From assembly GCF_000835495.1 (NCBI RefSeq), contig NW_015622546.1, positions 188,883 to 252,882 on the forward strand: a DNA stretch of 64,000 nucleotides, given 5' to 3'. Of the stretch, positions 46,155 through 57,452 are shown one piece after another. The notes beneath the pieces are model-generated. The model was not told where the DNA came from. It saw only the letters and a list, made by a program, of their open reading frames with translations, and did no database searches. The DNA is from Cladophialophora immunda (Eukaryota; Ascomycota; Eurotiomycetes; Chaetothyriales; Herpotrichiellaceae). A program made the position numbers and the translations under genes. How positions within the stretch are numbered: the first letter of the stretch is position 1; each line of letters opens with the position of its first letter.

Positions 46155-48171
46155 ATGTCCTACTCAGACCCTCGAGACTCGGTCTTGAACAAGCCAAAGC
46201 CGGTCATCCATCTGCCCAAAGACCTTCTGGATCGTATCACCAAAGGCGCTGAGCCATATCCCATCCAACCGGGGAGAAAGTATGAATATGGCACTGCAGG
46301 AGTACGTTTTCCTCTGCTTGTTTCGTGCCTGATTCTAACATGATTGTCTCTTCAGTTCCGCATGAAAGCGTATGTCCCTCTTCAGCCGCACGAAGCTGAC
46401 ACCTACCTGCTACCTGCCACCTGACCTTGCCTGTCATTTTGCACAACTGACAAAGAGTGGAATTTAGAAATGTCGGTTTGGACCATGTCATCTACACCGT
46501 TGGGCTTATCGCGGCTCTCCGTTCCAAGAAGCGCAATGCGACTATTGGTATCATGATCACCGCCAGCCACAACCCGGCGGAAGACAACGGAGTCAAGTTG
46601 GTTGACCCTATGGTATGTCATCATCCTCATATCAAATGTCGACACGATGGCGCTAACAGGAGGACTCTCAGGGTGACATGCTTGAGGTATAGGATTGCGT
46701 CGTTCACATCGCCTTCAACACGTGACTGACAATTGAAACAGCAATCATGGGAAGCATATGCGACTGTCCTGGCCAATACTCCCAGTGAGAAGCTTGGAGT
46801 GGAGTATGAGAAATTGCTCAACGAGACCTTGATCAGCAACATCAGCCAGCTCCATGAACGACCAGCGAAAGTGGTCTTTGCCCGCGACACTCGCGCTTCG
46901 GGACCGTACCTGGTCACCGCTCTCAAAGCCGCCTTGGACGCGGTTAATGTTGAGTATGTTGACCATGGCCTCATGACCACCCCGCAGCTGCATTACATTG
47001 TCCGCTGCATCAACACCATGAATTCTCCATACGCTTTTGGCGTGCCGACCGAGCAAGGCTACTATGAAAAGATGGCCAAGGCATTCAAGACCATCATGCA
47101 CGGCCGTACCATCCAAGGACCTATCACTGTCGACTGTGCCAATGGCGTTGGAGGACCCAAGTTGAGAGAACTGATCAAATACTTGCCATCCGCGAAGGAA
47201 GGCGGCATCGACATCAAGGTGGTCAATGACGATGTGGTCAAACCGGAGGCCCTCAACTTCGATGTGAGTTGATGAGATGAGGTCTTTTGATCGGCGGCTG
47301 ACTTTCTCAGTGCGGTGCAGATTTCGTCAAGACTAAACAGCGCGCTCCCCCAAGTTCCAACGCGCAACCAGGAGATCGTTGCTGCTCCCTTGACGGCGAT
47401 GCTGATCGAGTGGTCTATTACTACACCGATGAGCAGAACACATTCCATCTTCTGGACGGCGATCGCATTGCTACTCTCGGCGCCGTTTTCCTTGCGGACA
47501 TGACTCGTGTCGCCGGGATTGACCAGAAATTGAAGATTGGAATCGTCCAAACTGCCTACGCTAATGGAGCTGCCACCGAGTACGTGGAGAAAGTCCTAAA
47601 GCTGCCAGTCACAATCACTCCCACTGGCGTCAAACATCTCCACCATGCTGCTGCCCGATACGACATTGGTGTGTATTTCGAGGCGAATGGGCATGGCACG
47701 GTGCTGTTTTCGGAGAACGCGATCAAGCTCATCAGAGAATCTGAACCCAAATCCCCTGGCCAGAAACATGCTCTGGACTCCCTTCGTGCTTGCATCGACC
47801 TGATCAACCAAGCCGTCGGTGATGCCATCTCTGATATGTTGTTCGCTGAAGTCGTGCTTGCTCACAAATCCTGGACGCTCGAGAACTGGCGCAACACTTA
47901 CATCGACCTCCCGAACCGCCTGGTGCGCGTCGTGGTCAATGATCGCTCCATTTTCAAAGCAGTCGACGCAGAGAGGAGACTCGAGTCACCCAAGGGCGCC
48001 CAGGAGGAGATTGACAAGTACTGCCAGATGTATGTCAAGGGTCGCGCCTTTGCTCGGGCTTCTGGGACGGAGGATGCGGTCCGCGTGTATGCCGAAGCCC
48101 ACTCCAAGACCGAGGCGGAGAAGCTTGCCAGTCAAGTGGCCGAGGTGGTGAGGAAGTACGGTACGATGTAG
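46155..48171 (+). CDS. AGM1: Phosphoacetylglucosamine mutase
   Basis: Interconverts N-acetylglucosamine-6-phosphate and -1-phosphate, a step towards UDP-GlcNAc for chitin, N-glycans and GPI anchors; cytosolic. Exons 46155-46301, 46356-46369, 46468-46612, 46672-46686, 46742-47263 and 47311-48171; 567 aa. The active-site phosphoserine loop ITASHNP lies at about residues 84-90, the metal-binding loop LDGDADR at about 308-314, and the C-terminal phosphate-binding loop as [15 protein letters not shown]. Two exons are only 14 and 15 nt. The length agrees with fungal Pcm1/Agm1. No catalytic residue is missing. Confidence 0.96.
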
Positions 48172-48857
48172 GGAGAATAAACAGCGAAACGGAACGTGTC
48201 ATGACAAAGATGATTTGCTCGGTTGGTTCACGAACATTCTCGCATGCATGAGTGTTGGACACGCCGAGATGACATGGAATGGCATAGCGAATGGCGCAAT
48301 CTGAGCAGGATGGATGGATTCCCCAGGCGGAAATTTCACGAAGCATGAGATAGGCTGACGCGCGGATACCCCCAATACCAAAAAGTGCTGCTGTTTTCCT
48401 TTGCTGAGTAGTTGTTGCTGGACGCTCTCCACTGCTACGGACAAAGCCCAAGTCGCTGGCTGTTGTGGGATCTCATTCCTCGCATTCTCGCTCTATCAAA
48501 CCCATCCGTTTTGGGTCAATATGGAAATCTCTCCAAACGGCATCCCACTTCGAGGATGACTAACAGGTCAACCCGCTTCACTCTCATTCTATGCCTCTCG
48601 GCAAAATAGCGGCCCTCTCAGAACACAGTCTTCTCAAGATATCATATGATGTTTCTGACTCCTTGTCATGAGCCCCGGGTCCTTCGGCAGTGTGGTCTAG
48701 ATAGACTCTTCCTCATCCCCCCTCTCTGTCCAGCCTCCCACGAGCTCTGCAACACCCCTCGAGCCTTGACGCGCTGACCACGAGTTTGACGAGCGGCGTT
48801 TCCCGCAAACGATACACCCAAGACTAGGGCAGGAGACGAAGAGTCAAGGTAGAGAAG
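48172..48857. other. Intergenic region, nothing recognised
   Basis: No supportable gene between AGM1 and the amidohydrolase. Confidence 0.5.
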
Positions 48858-50309
48858 ATGAGGATCGAGAATGTAATCCTTCCAGGAAGAGATCCGAGTT
48901 CTCGCTGGGATGTGGACTTTGAAATGAATACCATCAGAAGAATCCAACCAGCACCACCTGCAACAGGAGATTCATCTTCAGATCCCTCGCCGTTGCTTCT
49001 CCCACCCCTCTGCCATCCACATATTCATCTGGACAAGGCCTATCTATTGACATGCAACACTCAGCACCATCCGTCACAGCCTCCATCATCAGAGGAGGGG
49101 TCACAACATCCAAACTATGCCGATCTCACCCCTCAGGACGGTTCTTTCAGCGAGGCCCTCACATTCACCTCCTTGGCTAAACAACGCTACACGTCCGAAG
49201 ATCTCTACCTGCGCGGGGCCCAGCTTCTGGCCACGTCTCTCGCGCAAGGTGTGACCTCGTGCCGTGCCTTTGTCGAACTTGACCATGTTACCAGCCAGGC
49301 ATGCATTGAAGCAGGGCTGCGACTCAAGGACTGCTTCCAAGGGAAAATGAAGTTGCAACTTTGTGCCTTTGCCCAGGATCCGATCTTTAGCACCGACAAC
49401 GCTGGGAAGAATCGCCAGCTCCTGCTTCGTGCGCTGGAGGGTTGTGCAGGCCATGTCGAAGTCCTTGGTACGACTCCCTATGTGGAAAAGTCAACCGAGG
49501 CGAGCCTACAGAACATTGAGTGGGCGATTGAGACAGCCATCAGCCGTCGCCTACATTTGGATTTCCACCTCGACTATAATCTCGACGAGACGCAAAAGCC
49601 CATGGTCTGGGAAGTTCTTCGGCTCTTGAAAGAATTGAATTGGAACACCCGGGCACAAGCTGGAAAAACAATCGTTCTAGGCCACTGCACGCGTCTGACG
49701 CTCTTCAACGGCGCCGAGATGGGAGAGTTGGCGAGGGAGATCCAAGACTCCAAGCTTCCAATCCATTTCGTGGGCCTTCCGACAAGCGACCTGTTTATGA
49801 TGGGCCGCCCCGTGACGCGTTCTCAACAGTCGAAGTCTGCGGACCGCCCTCGCGGGACACTTCAGGTCCTCGACATGATCAAAGAGTTTGGCATCAACAG
49901 CTGTCTCTCTGTGAACAACGTGGGCAACGCGTTCACTCCTTGGGGAACAGGAGATCCTCTAGCTCTCGCCTCTCTTGGTGTTGGCATTTACCAGGCCGGT
50001 ACCGAGGAAGATGCAAACCTCTTATTCGAGTGCGTGAGTTCGAGGGCCAGAAAAGCAATAGGCCTTGACACTGCGAGCGCACTCGACAACGCTCTGGATG
50101 ATCCTGGCCAGGACCGGACGGATGATTTTGACACGACTGAGCTCAAAGATGGCCGCAGAGGCGAACTTCTGCTGATCAAGAACAAAGAGTATGTCTCCTG
50201 TCCGGGCCACCTGGGAGTCAAGATTCCCGCGCGCCAGCAAATCAGTGTGAGAGATGTTGTGTGGGATCCGCCGCAAGTCAATCTTCGTCAGGTTCTGAGA
50301 TGCCGATAA
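48858..50309 (+). CDS. Amidohydrolase, cytosine-deaminase-like metal-dependent hydrolase
   Basis: Single-exon protein of 483 aa from the amidohydrolase superfamily (CodA/AtzC-like branch), which hydrolyses C-N bonds on rings or amides with one metal ion. The HxH motif is in LCHPHIHLDKAYLL (His55, His57). Further ligand candidates are His237 in HLDFHLDYNLDE and His276 in VLGHCTRL. Where the family normally has an Asp that binds metal and activates water, this protein reads SVNNVGNAF (Asn353/Asn354). The surrounding FTPWGTGDPL keeps the usual context, so the alignment looks sound. Activity and substrate are unknown. It might still be active with an altered mechanism, or be a non-catalytic relative. 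Confidence 0.8.
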   Translation: MRIENVILPGRDPSSRWDVDFEMNTIRRIQPAPPATGDSSSDPSPLLLPPLCHPHIHLDKAYLLTCNTQHHPSQPPSSEEGSQHPNYADLTPQDGSFSEALTFTSLAKQRYTSEDLYLRGAQLLATSLAQGVTSCRAFVELDHVTSQACIEAGLRLKDCFQGKMKLQLCAFAQDPIFSTDNAGKNRQLLLRALEGCAGHVEVLGTTPYVEKSTEASLQNIEWAIETAISRRLHLDFHLDYNLDETQKPMVWEVLRLLKELNWNTRAQAGKTIVLGHCTRLTLFNGAEMGELAREIQDSKLPIHFVGLPTSDLFMMGRPVTRSQQSKSADRPRGTLQVLDMIKEFGINSCLSVNNVGNAFTPWGTGDPLALASLGVGIYQAGTEEDANLLFECVSSRARKAIGLDTASALDNALDDPGQDRTDDFDTTELKDGRRGELLLIKNKEYVSCPGHLGVKIPARQQISVRDVVWDPPQVNLRQVLRCR

Positions 50310-51319
50310 CGCGACCCGACATGGTGATGAGGACAAGAAGTGGTAGGACCGGGAGCTTTTCTCGAAGGACATTCTCCAATGACCCTCAACTTCCTCGACT
50401 CTCCTGGCCGTCGCATACTACCACCACAACATTGAATTTGGAGATCGAGATGAAGCCCCGTCTTCGTACCTAATTCCGCCACCACATCGATCCAGGACGC
50501 CGGGCAGCTGTGCAATGACCAGCCACCGAATTATTCGCCCTCTTTCACCATCCTTTGACGAGAACCCGCCAATTCCTTGCTCTCCGGGTTGATAAGGGAC
50601 GTTACAGGCACGGTTCAGCCGGTGTAGGATTCGCCGGTGGGCTTGTTGATGAAATTCATGAGTGGAAAGGGATGCCACCACTCTCGTCATGCACTTTTAT
50701 TGCTCCCAGCGAGGTTCGATCAGCCTTGGGAACAGCCACGATCAAATCTGGCGTACGGGACAACACAGACAGCGTACGTCGTTGTTGGGACCGAAGAAGA
50801 CTAGTCTTCGAGATGGCCTGGAGAGGCTTGTGAAGAAATCAGCCGGCGAGCCGTAGCATTCTGGAGTGCAGGTTGTCCTAAAGTGTCTGAAACAGACGGC
50901 CAGCTGCAACAATAGTAGAAGAGACAATCTACACAGGCCGACCTATATAGACCGACGATGAAATGGAGCTTGAGTTGGCCAACAAGTGCTCGTAGTCACA
51001 GGCTTGTCCCTCTGCTTTTCGCTTGACTACACGACACTCGATGCTTCCCTCCTACATTGCTTCAAGTTGACTTGCTATCGGGAGCCGGACGGAGGTTGGC
51101 TCATTGACCTCAAACATGGAAAGAATAGAAAGGGAACCGAGTGGCATCTTTTCACAACACCACGTATTCGGTAATACCATTTTTCATTGTTTTCAGCGAT
51201 CGAGGGAGGTCGTTTCTTTTCTTTTCCTCTGTACTACTTTTTTTTTTTGGCTGGCCTCACTTCCTCAGGGCGTTCCCCATCTTCTCCCCTCAGCCTTGGT
51301 TTAGGTACATTTCTTCACT
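50310..51319. other. Intergenic region between convergent genes
   Basis: About 1 kb with only short conflicting frames; no gene supported. A T11 run is at 51238-51248, close to the SDR 3' end. Confidence 0.5.
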
Positions 51320-52219
51320 CTACCCCCTCCGCCTGTCGGCCTCCTTCTTGATCCACTCGGCGGCCTCATCCTTGACCTTATCGTCCCAGCGGCTCAGGGC
51401 GCTGCGGCCCTCGGTGATGTCGCCGACGGCCCAGGTCATGCGGGCGTTGTCGAGGGCCTCGTCGACGTCGGTGTCCGGGCAGATGATGTAGAACTGGCCC
51501 TGCTGGATCTTGCGGACGCCGTACTCGGCCACCTGGGAGGGCAGCCAGGCGCCGCGGGGCTTGGTCTTGAGGGCCTCGTCGTCCGGCACGGGGCCCACGT
51601 TGCCGCTGAGCCCCGTGAACGTCCAGCCCGGCACGAGCAGGTGGGCCGAGACGTGCGGCGCGTAGATGGACGACGACGGCGTGCGCAGGTCGTGCGCCAG
51701 CTGCTCCGTCACCGTCTTGACCGCGCTCTTGGACGCGTTGTACGCCGGGTTGCCGGGCGGGTTGGTGATGCCTTGCTTGGACCCCGTCAGCACGACGGCG
51801 CTGGGGCCCGTGGTCCCCAGCACCATGGGCAGGAACGTCGTCAGCCCGTGCACCATGCCGAAGAAGTTGACCCCGAGCGTCTTGTGGAAGTATTCGGCGT
51901 CCCCCCACGGCTTGGCCGTCCGGATCGACATGCCCGCGTTCAGCATCAGCAGGTCGATCGTCTGGAACTTGCCCGCCAGGTCCGCCCGCACCGCGTCCCA
52001 CGCCGACAGGTCCGACACGTCGAGCTCGTACGTGAGCGTCAGCAGCTTGTTGTCGATCGATTGGAGCGCCGACGACGCCGCCTGGAGCGACGAGGCGTTG
52101 ATGTCCAGCAGCGCCACGTGCATGCCGCTGCGCCGACAGTGCTGCGCGAATGCGAAGCCCACCCCAGATGCGCCGCCGCTGATCAAGGCCAGCGCGCCCG
52201 AGCGGAAGATGGATGCCAT
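51320..52219 (-). CDS. Short-chain dehydrogenase/reductase (classical SDR)
   Basis: NAD(P)-dependent oxidoreductase of 299 aa in one exon. The Rossmann motif SGGASGVG is at residues 14-21, Asp39 ends the second strand (suggesting NAD(H) preference), and NAG is at 94-96. The catalytic residues are Ser147, Tyr160 and Lys164 (YNASK). The C-terminal half fits substrate-binding helices. The coding sequence is strikingly GC-rich, especially at third positions, more so than its neighbours, and it has no intron. Because of this, long open frames appear in every phase here; only this one has SDR motifs. The substrate is unknown. Confidence 0.9.
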   Translation of the reverse strand: MASIFRSGALALISGGASGVGFAFAQHCRRSGMHVALLDINASSLQAASSALQSIDNKLLTLTYELDVSDLSAWDAVRADLAGKFQTIDLLMLNAGMSIRTAKPWGDAEYFHKTLGVNFFGMVHGLTTFLPMVLGTTGPSAVVLTGSKQGITNPPGNPAYNASKSAVKTVTEQLAHDLRTPSSSIYAPHVSAHLLVPGWTFTGLSGNVGPVPDDEALKTKPRGAWLPSQVAEYGVRKIQQGQFYIICPDTDVDEALDNARMTWAVGDITEGRSALSRWDDKVKDEAAEWIKKEADRRRG

Positions 52220-52783
52220 GTCTCCTTTCTTTTCCTGGTCAATGGCCTACTGAGGCTTGCTTCTGATGGACAGCCGAGATGGAAAGAGTGGCTATGGCGA
52301 AGAGGAGGGGCACATTGGAGAAGAAGGTCGAAGGCGGAGATGCTCCGGACGCGGCAGGCCAGTTCAACTGCGCATCCAATGACGTCGAAGCTGCGGAATT
52401 GAACGACGGCGGGACATAAACACGGTGATAAGCAGTCGAGAGACGGAGACAGGGACAGGCAGATGGTGGGCATATGTGCGATTTCTTGGTTATTCGTGTA
52501 CAGATCAGTGCTCTGGATCTCTCTGTAAAGGCCCCTTTTGGCGGAGACTCCACGCTTGGGCATCTCTTCTGCAATTACCGCAACGCTAATTCATTGGTGA
52601 AGGCTCGCAATGCTTTCTTTCCCCCTTTTTATCCCCGGGAGCCTGCTAACATTCTTTTGTTGGACTCACAACCCCCGCCTCCCAATGCATCGATAGTTCC
52701 CCAGCCTTGCAAGGCTGGGGAAATGCAAAAACAACACACGCACGGGTGGCTCGGGTGGAATGCCCATCCGCACGATAGGACCA
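52220..52783. other. Intergenic: SDR promoter and BFR1 3' flank
   Basis: No gene supported. A plus-strand open frame running from here over BFR1 is its antisense shadow. A short perfect inverted repeat (CCCCAGCCTTGC/GCAAGGCTGGGG) lies at 52699-52722. Confidence 0.5.
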
Positions 52784-54436
52784 TCACTGTGACGCTTCAA
52801 CTGCCTCATTCTTTTTGTCCTCGATCTTGGCCTCCTGGAGCTCCTTGGTTGCGTCAGCAACAGCGTCTTTCTCTTGAGCTTCTTCGCCCTCAGCAGAAAC
52901 AGATCCATTCACGCCTGCATCCTTTGCCGCTACTTTCTTTGCATGGTTGTGACGACCGCTTCGGGCATTGGTCGAGGGAGTCGTGTTCGACGCTTCGAGA
53001 GCTTCTTGTTCGAGCTTCTCAATATCCTTCTTGGCCTTTTCGATATTCTTGGGGCAGAGAGTCAGCTCGATTTTCCAACAGTTACAATAGTACGGATCTC
53101 ACCTTTTGGGTTTGCGCGTCCTGGTCCTTCTTCCACGCGGCCAGTTTCTCTTTGAGCTTCTCAACCACACCAGGAACATCGGCCTGGGTGCTTGGCGGGT
53201 CGACTCCAACTTTGGCCAGCTCCTCAATGATTCCAATGTTCATGTTGAGTTTGCCAGAGTCTGCGGGAGTGGGGGCAGCACCTTTCTTGCCTTTGCCTTT
53301 CTTCTTGCCACCACTGCCCACGAAGAAGTCTTCGTCTTCTTTCTTCATCACTTTCATGCCTTTGAAGCCAGACTCGTCAACAGTTCGTTGAGCAGTTGCA
53401 GCAAATTGGCCGGGGCCTTTGTCGCCTTCATCGGTGTGGTAGGTCGGGTCAAAGTGGCGGATGAGTCCTTCAGCAGTGCGGATTTGGTCCAGGAAAGCGG
53501 GTTCAGAAGCCTCCTCGAGCTTCTGCTCAGCAATGCGGCGGCGCTTTTCCTTCTCGTACGCATCACGCTCTGCCTTTTGTCGTTCTCGCCGTTGCTGGTA
53601 GACCATGTCTTCATATTCCTTGTAAGCCTTTCTCTGTGCATAATAGTCGTCCTTGACCTTTCTGATGGCTGCATAGGTTGCCTGCTGTTCTTCGTACAGG
53701 CGGTCGCGCTCGGCCTTCAGGGTGTCGTAGTTTTTGTTGGTGTCTTCGCGTGCAGCCTTGATTTCGTCGAGCTCTTTCTGATTGTCTTCAAATTTCTGAG
53801 ACAGGGCTCGGGACTCGGGATTGTCAAACGACTTCTTGAGTTCGGCATTTTCCGCCTTTTTCTCGTCGATCTTCTTTTGCAGGTCATCCAGACCAACAAA
53901 GCCCTTCTTTTGGCGGCGGAGTGCAGAGATCTCGGCCAGCGCCTTCTTCTCGTCAACCAACTTCATGTGGCCTGAGTCGACTTGCTTGGTGATGCTGTCG
54001 ATCCTAGCATCGATCTCCTCGGGGCTCTTGAATCCGGCACGGGTACGAGCTTCCTTTTGCTCGGCGAACAACTTCTTGATCAAGGCATCGTTCTGGTTGA
54101 ACTTTTCCTGTTGCCCAGCCTTGGCCGCTTTGTGTTCCTGCTGCTTCTGACGAATGGACTTTTGGTCGTCGACCAGTTCTTTGAAGCGATCGTTGGCGGG
54201 AGTAGATTTTCCAGGACGGGCGCTGTCGAGCTTGGCTCGGATAGCATTCTGCGAAGAATCAGCTAAAGAGTCCCGTGTATGGTATCAGACTGAGCAGAGA
54301 GACGTACAAAGCGGGCCTGGGCAGCCTCGTGAACTTTTTCGGCTTTCGCAACGTCCTCCTTGAACTTGGCTTCGTCAGGCTTTTCAGGTCGCTTGTGGGC
54401 GCCATCGGTGGCAGGAGGAGTGTCGACGTCGGCCAT
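52784..54436 (-). CDS. BFR1: Bfr1-family coiled-coil protein (nuclear segregation / mRNP factor)
   Basis: Polysome- and ER-associated RNA-binding protein; yeast Bfr1 acts in mRNA localisation and ploidy maintenance. Exons, in transcription order, are 54436-54308, 54248-53103 and 53047-52784; 512 aa. Most of the chain is charged coiled coil, from FKEDVAKAEKVHEAAQARFNA through DIDS-like heptads to about residue 330, including QKKGFVGLDDLQKKIDEKKAE. A Gly/Lys linker (GSGGKKKGKGKKG) follows. The final exon supplies NIEKAKKDIEKLEQEALEAS and an acidic C-terminus. Length, start (MADVDTPPATDGAH) and domain order fit fungal Bfr1. Confidence 0.87.
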
Positions 54437-56117
54437 TGTGGATGACAGTGGTCGCAGATACCAAAATATGAGTTACCGAAGGACAGGTCGTGGTAGAGAT
54501 AGTCGGGGCGTAATATATATTCTTCTAATCCATACTAGGGCGTGCCGGTGAAGAGAAGGACTCAGTGAGGGGCACGTGGGAAGAGCCAAAGTCTCCTGGA
54601 GTGACAGCAGAGTAACACACGGTGAGAGTGGTATGGCTAGCCGTTGAGACAGGGCGATGAGGTCGTGGTAATGAGGATGAGAATGAAGTGAAGGTTCGTC
54701 TCCAGTCGCAGGTGCGGTTCGTTTCGAGTCGAGTCGAGTCGGTGTGGAGTAAAATTATTTTGGGAATTTCGCCTGGTGGTGACGGTGCCGTGGCATCTTG
54801 TGAATGGCGTTTCAGAGACTGTGATCGGCCGGAGAGAGGACCGCCATCGATCCACGCAGTTCACCGTATCTGGTACGGTGGACCAGGAAGCTCCCTGCAT
54901 CCTGAGATCTGTAGTCGACCGGAAAACTTCGGTGCATCATAGACGCAGAAGGATCAACTTCCACCCACTTCATAGTCACCAGTAGTTATTCGTCCTTCCA
55001 CTGTCTCAACGGAAATCTCCAAGTTATGAGGCCGACCTCCTCCAGAGATGTGGCCAAGAGTTTGCCCACAGTCGTGCTATTCTGACGAACGGGAACCGGG
55101 ACGCAGGTGCCCGCAAGTTTGCTGTCCGATTGTTCTCTTCTGCCCTCTGCTAGCTGAACGTGTCGGGAGCGTGCACCAGACAGGGTATACGCAGCCTGTG
55201 TAATGATCGCCTCCAACAACAAGGCAAATCAGGCACAAAGGACCGTTGAGGTCGTGATCGCTTGGGACCGCACGGCAGACGATCTATGCCACGCTGAAGA
55301 GCAACACCGCGTCTAACCAAGTCCCTTTAAGAATCCGAGTCGACCTCGACGAGGGTCAGAAAGTCGTCTGCTGCAGCGTTAGCTGCATTCCATCTGCTGT
55401 TGGCACCAACTCACCGGTGTCTTGATGTCTTCGTCTCAAGCATGGTGTCTTGGAATCTTTGGTGCAGAGACTTGAGGGCCGACCGCGCCATGTCGACCGA
55501 AGATTTGGACGTCTTGGAGCGAGTGTGCCGAGCTGTCCTGGAAAAATGTTGGAGCTTTGCAACGCTCTGCAGGCCGGAGGTGTTGAGCTACGAATTCGTC
55601 TCAGAATCCGATCCTTGGTGCTCCGCGGAAGTTGCACTAGATCTGGTGGAAAAAGATAAGTGAACAGGGTTAGCTCGACGTCTAGAATATGGCGGAGCGA
55701 GTCTCGGCAAAAGAAGACGACGGATGTGGTCGACGGTAAGGTTCCATTTCCTGTCTCGACAATTACGGTAAAATTTACGATAAATTTCGCATCCACAGGT
55801 GGAATTGGATATCTAATGGGCCCTTGGTCTGAGTTGCGCTCGACTACCACTGTCACAAGGTAGCTTTGCCTGTGTTGTCTTCCGTGATTACTTCCACTGC
55901 ACCCTTCTCACTGCAACTACTCTTTATTTCTTCCCCTTGGTTGTTCACACATTATCGTGTTCTCAACACTCTCCCAGGATTGTCTTCTGGACGTCATCAT
56001 CATCATTCTCTTCTGTCACGCCCTTACAACCTTTCTAAGTCGGAGCTTCGAGTCGACATCGTTCCACCACATTTTCAGACCTCAGAATACCCAAAGAACT
56101 CATTTCTTACATTTGTT
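54437..56117. other. Intergenic region with one weak gene candidate
   Basis: About 1.7 kb. A minus-strand frame (55856-55356) could be extended by a 48-nt intron, removing 55371-55418, to end in DDFLTLVEVDSDS. Part of it reads as Arg/Pro/Ser-rich out-of-frame sequence, so I do not annotate it as a gene. The rest holds only promoter sequence and a short GAGTC repeat near 54725. Confidence 0.4.
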
Positions 56118-56972
56118 ATGGCGCTAGTACCTCGTCTGCCGGTTGCCCCCGCTGCCCTTCCAGCAGTCGCTGCACCACTACCATTGACGAGTCTCCCCAC
56201 AGAAGTCCGTCTCCAGATCTACAAGGAGGTCTTCAGCAAGATTGAACTTCAATATGACGTCTGCGAGAAAGTGGAAGGAACAGTGGGCCAGAATGGTCGC
56301 ACTCAGTGGGTCGCCCGTATCTTGTGTCATACCCGGTTCAGCCCTCGTCAACCTCTCGCCATTTTAAGCACCAATAAACAAATCATGCTGGAGGCACAAT
56401 CCTTTGCGATCAGCTGCCCAATCTTCGCTCAGGCCAACTATTCAGGCATAGTGCGCTCGCCGATTCGGTTGCCTCTTCCCATCCATGTGCGTGGCCAGGT
56501 TCGCTCACTCGCCACCACGGGAACTCCTCAAGCTCAACCATGGACCCTTCCTCTGGATGCGCGTCAGTTGCAGGCAAACGAATATCCGAACTTACGGTGT
56601 ATCGAGCTTTGGCATCGTACAGAAATGTTGTACGTAGCCAACAATTTCATTCAACCCCTCTTGCGCGCGGGGATGCCTGAATTCATGCTGCCGCGCCACT
56701 CCATGGTGGACTTTGAGCAAGGGCGCCTCGGGGCCCTTGAACCGATGATTCGACTGAATGACGCCACCGTCAAGTTCCGAATCTGCCTCGTCAATCACCA
56801 GGGAAGCTTCGTTCGCAACGGTGACGAGGACAGATTGGAGGCGGTAAGCATCTTCTGAACAATCCAAATGCTCACGCTAATGTTCTTGCAGACCGTCGTC
56901 TGGAACCGACAGGGGATGCGGGTCATGGGCTTGACGCCCGTCAAGTCAAACAACACCGCGGCGAGAAATTGA
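56118..56972 (+). CDS. 2EXR/F-box-like fungal protein of unknown function
   Basis: Protein of 268 aa from exons 56118-56843 and 56892-56972. The N-terminal region has an Ala/Pro-rich start and then LTSLPTEVRLQIYKEVF, the short F-box-like or 2EXR motif found in very large, divergent families of Pezizomycotina. The remainder (ILCHTRFSPRQPLAILSTNKQIMLEA and onwards) has the usual 'ancestral reading' pattern of these proteins but no enzyme motif. The ATG at 56118 is the first in frame; the frame is open further upstream without a Met. A short second exon ends in VKSNNTAARN. Function cannot be inferred. Confidence 0.75.
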
Positions 56973-57452
56973 ACCGGGCGATACGCTACTGATCTGGTCG
57001 ATTGTCAGATACGAGAGGACGTCGGGTGCAGTGGGAGGCAGCGATGATGGATGTCTCGCGTTTACCTCCTACGGAAAGCTTGGGGAGAGGGGAGGGCGAC
57101 TTTGTCGATATTGAGCGGAGGTTGGGACCGGACCTTGATCCCTGAGCATGACTGCCGGCAGCTGAAACAAAGCTGCTCGCGAAACCAAGCCCCTAGATAG
57201 CAATCAAAGGATGATGATGGAGCTGCACACAATCGACCTGAAGTGTTTGACGGTTGGTCGATCGGTGAATCTATTTTTCCGATCCGATGCACAAGGCTGC
57301 AAGCCGCGACTTCATCCGCCGAGGATTATCCAGAATTTTTTCCTCAGCCCGCGGCTGCGCATCTACGAAAACATCCACGAAAACAGCCACTCTTCTGACA
57401 GTGTCTCGCTCTCTAAGATTTCATTTGCGTCATTCCCCTAAGTGCCATAAAG
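56973..57452. other. Intergenic: RPB5 promoter
   Basis: No gene seen between the 2EXR-like gene and RPB5. Confidence 0.55.

Noticed and set aside
51378..52402. Long extra frames on both strands over the SDR gene
   Set aside because: High GC removes stop codons in all phases; their products are Arg/Gly/Asp- or Arg/Val-rich and match nothing, while the SDR frame has every catalytic motif.
52474..53391. 305-codon plus-strand frame
   Set aside because: It lies antisense to the BFR1 exons, its product is Phe/Ser-rich without motifs, and the minus strand has clear Bfr1 features and splice joints.
53106..53975. 289-codon plus-strand frame rich in Leu/Val/Phe
   Set aside because: It is the complement of the Lys/Glu-rich BFR1 coiled coil; hydrophobicity is a mirror effect of AAG/GAG codons, not a membrane protein.
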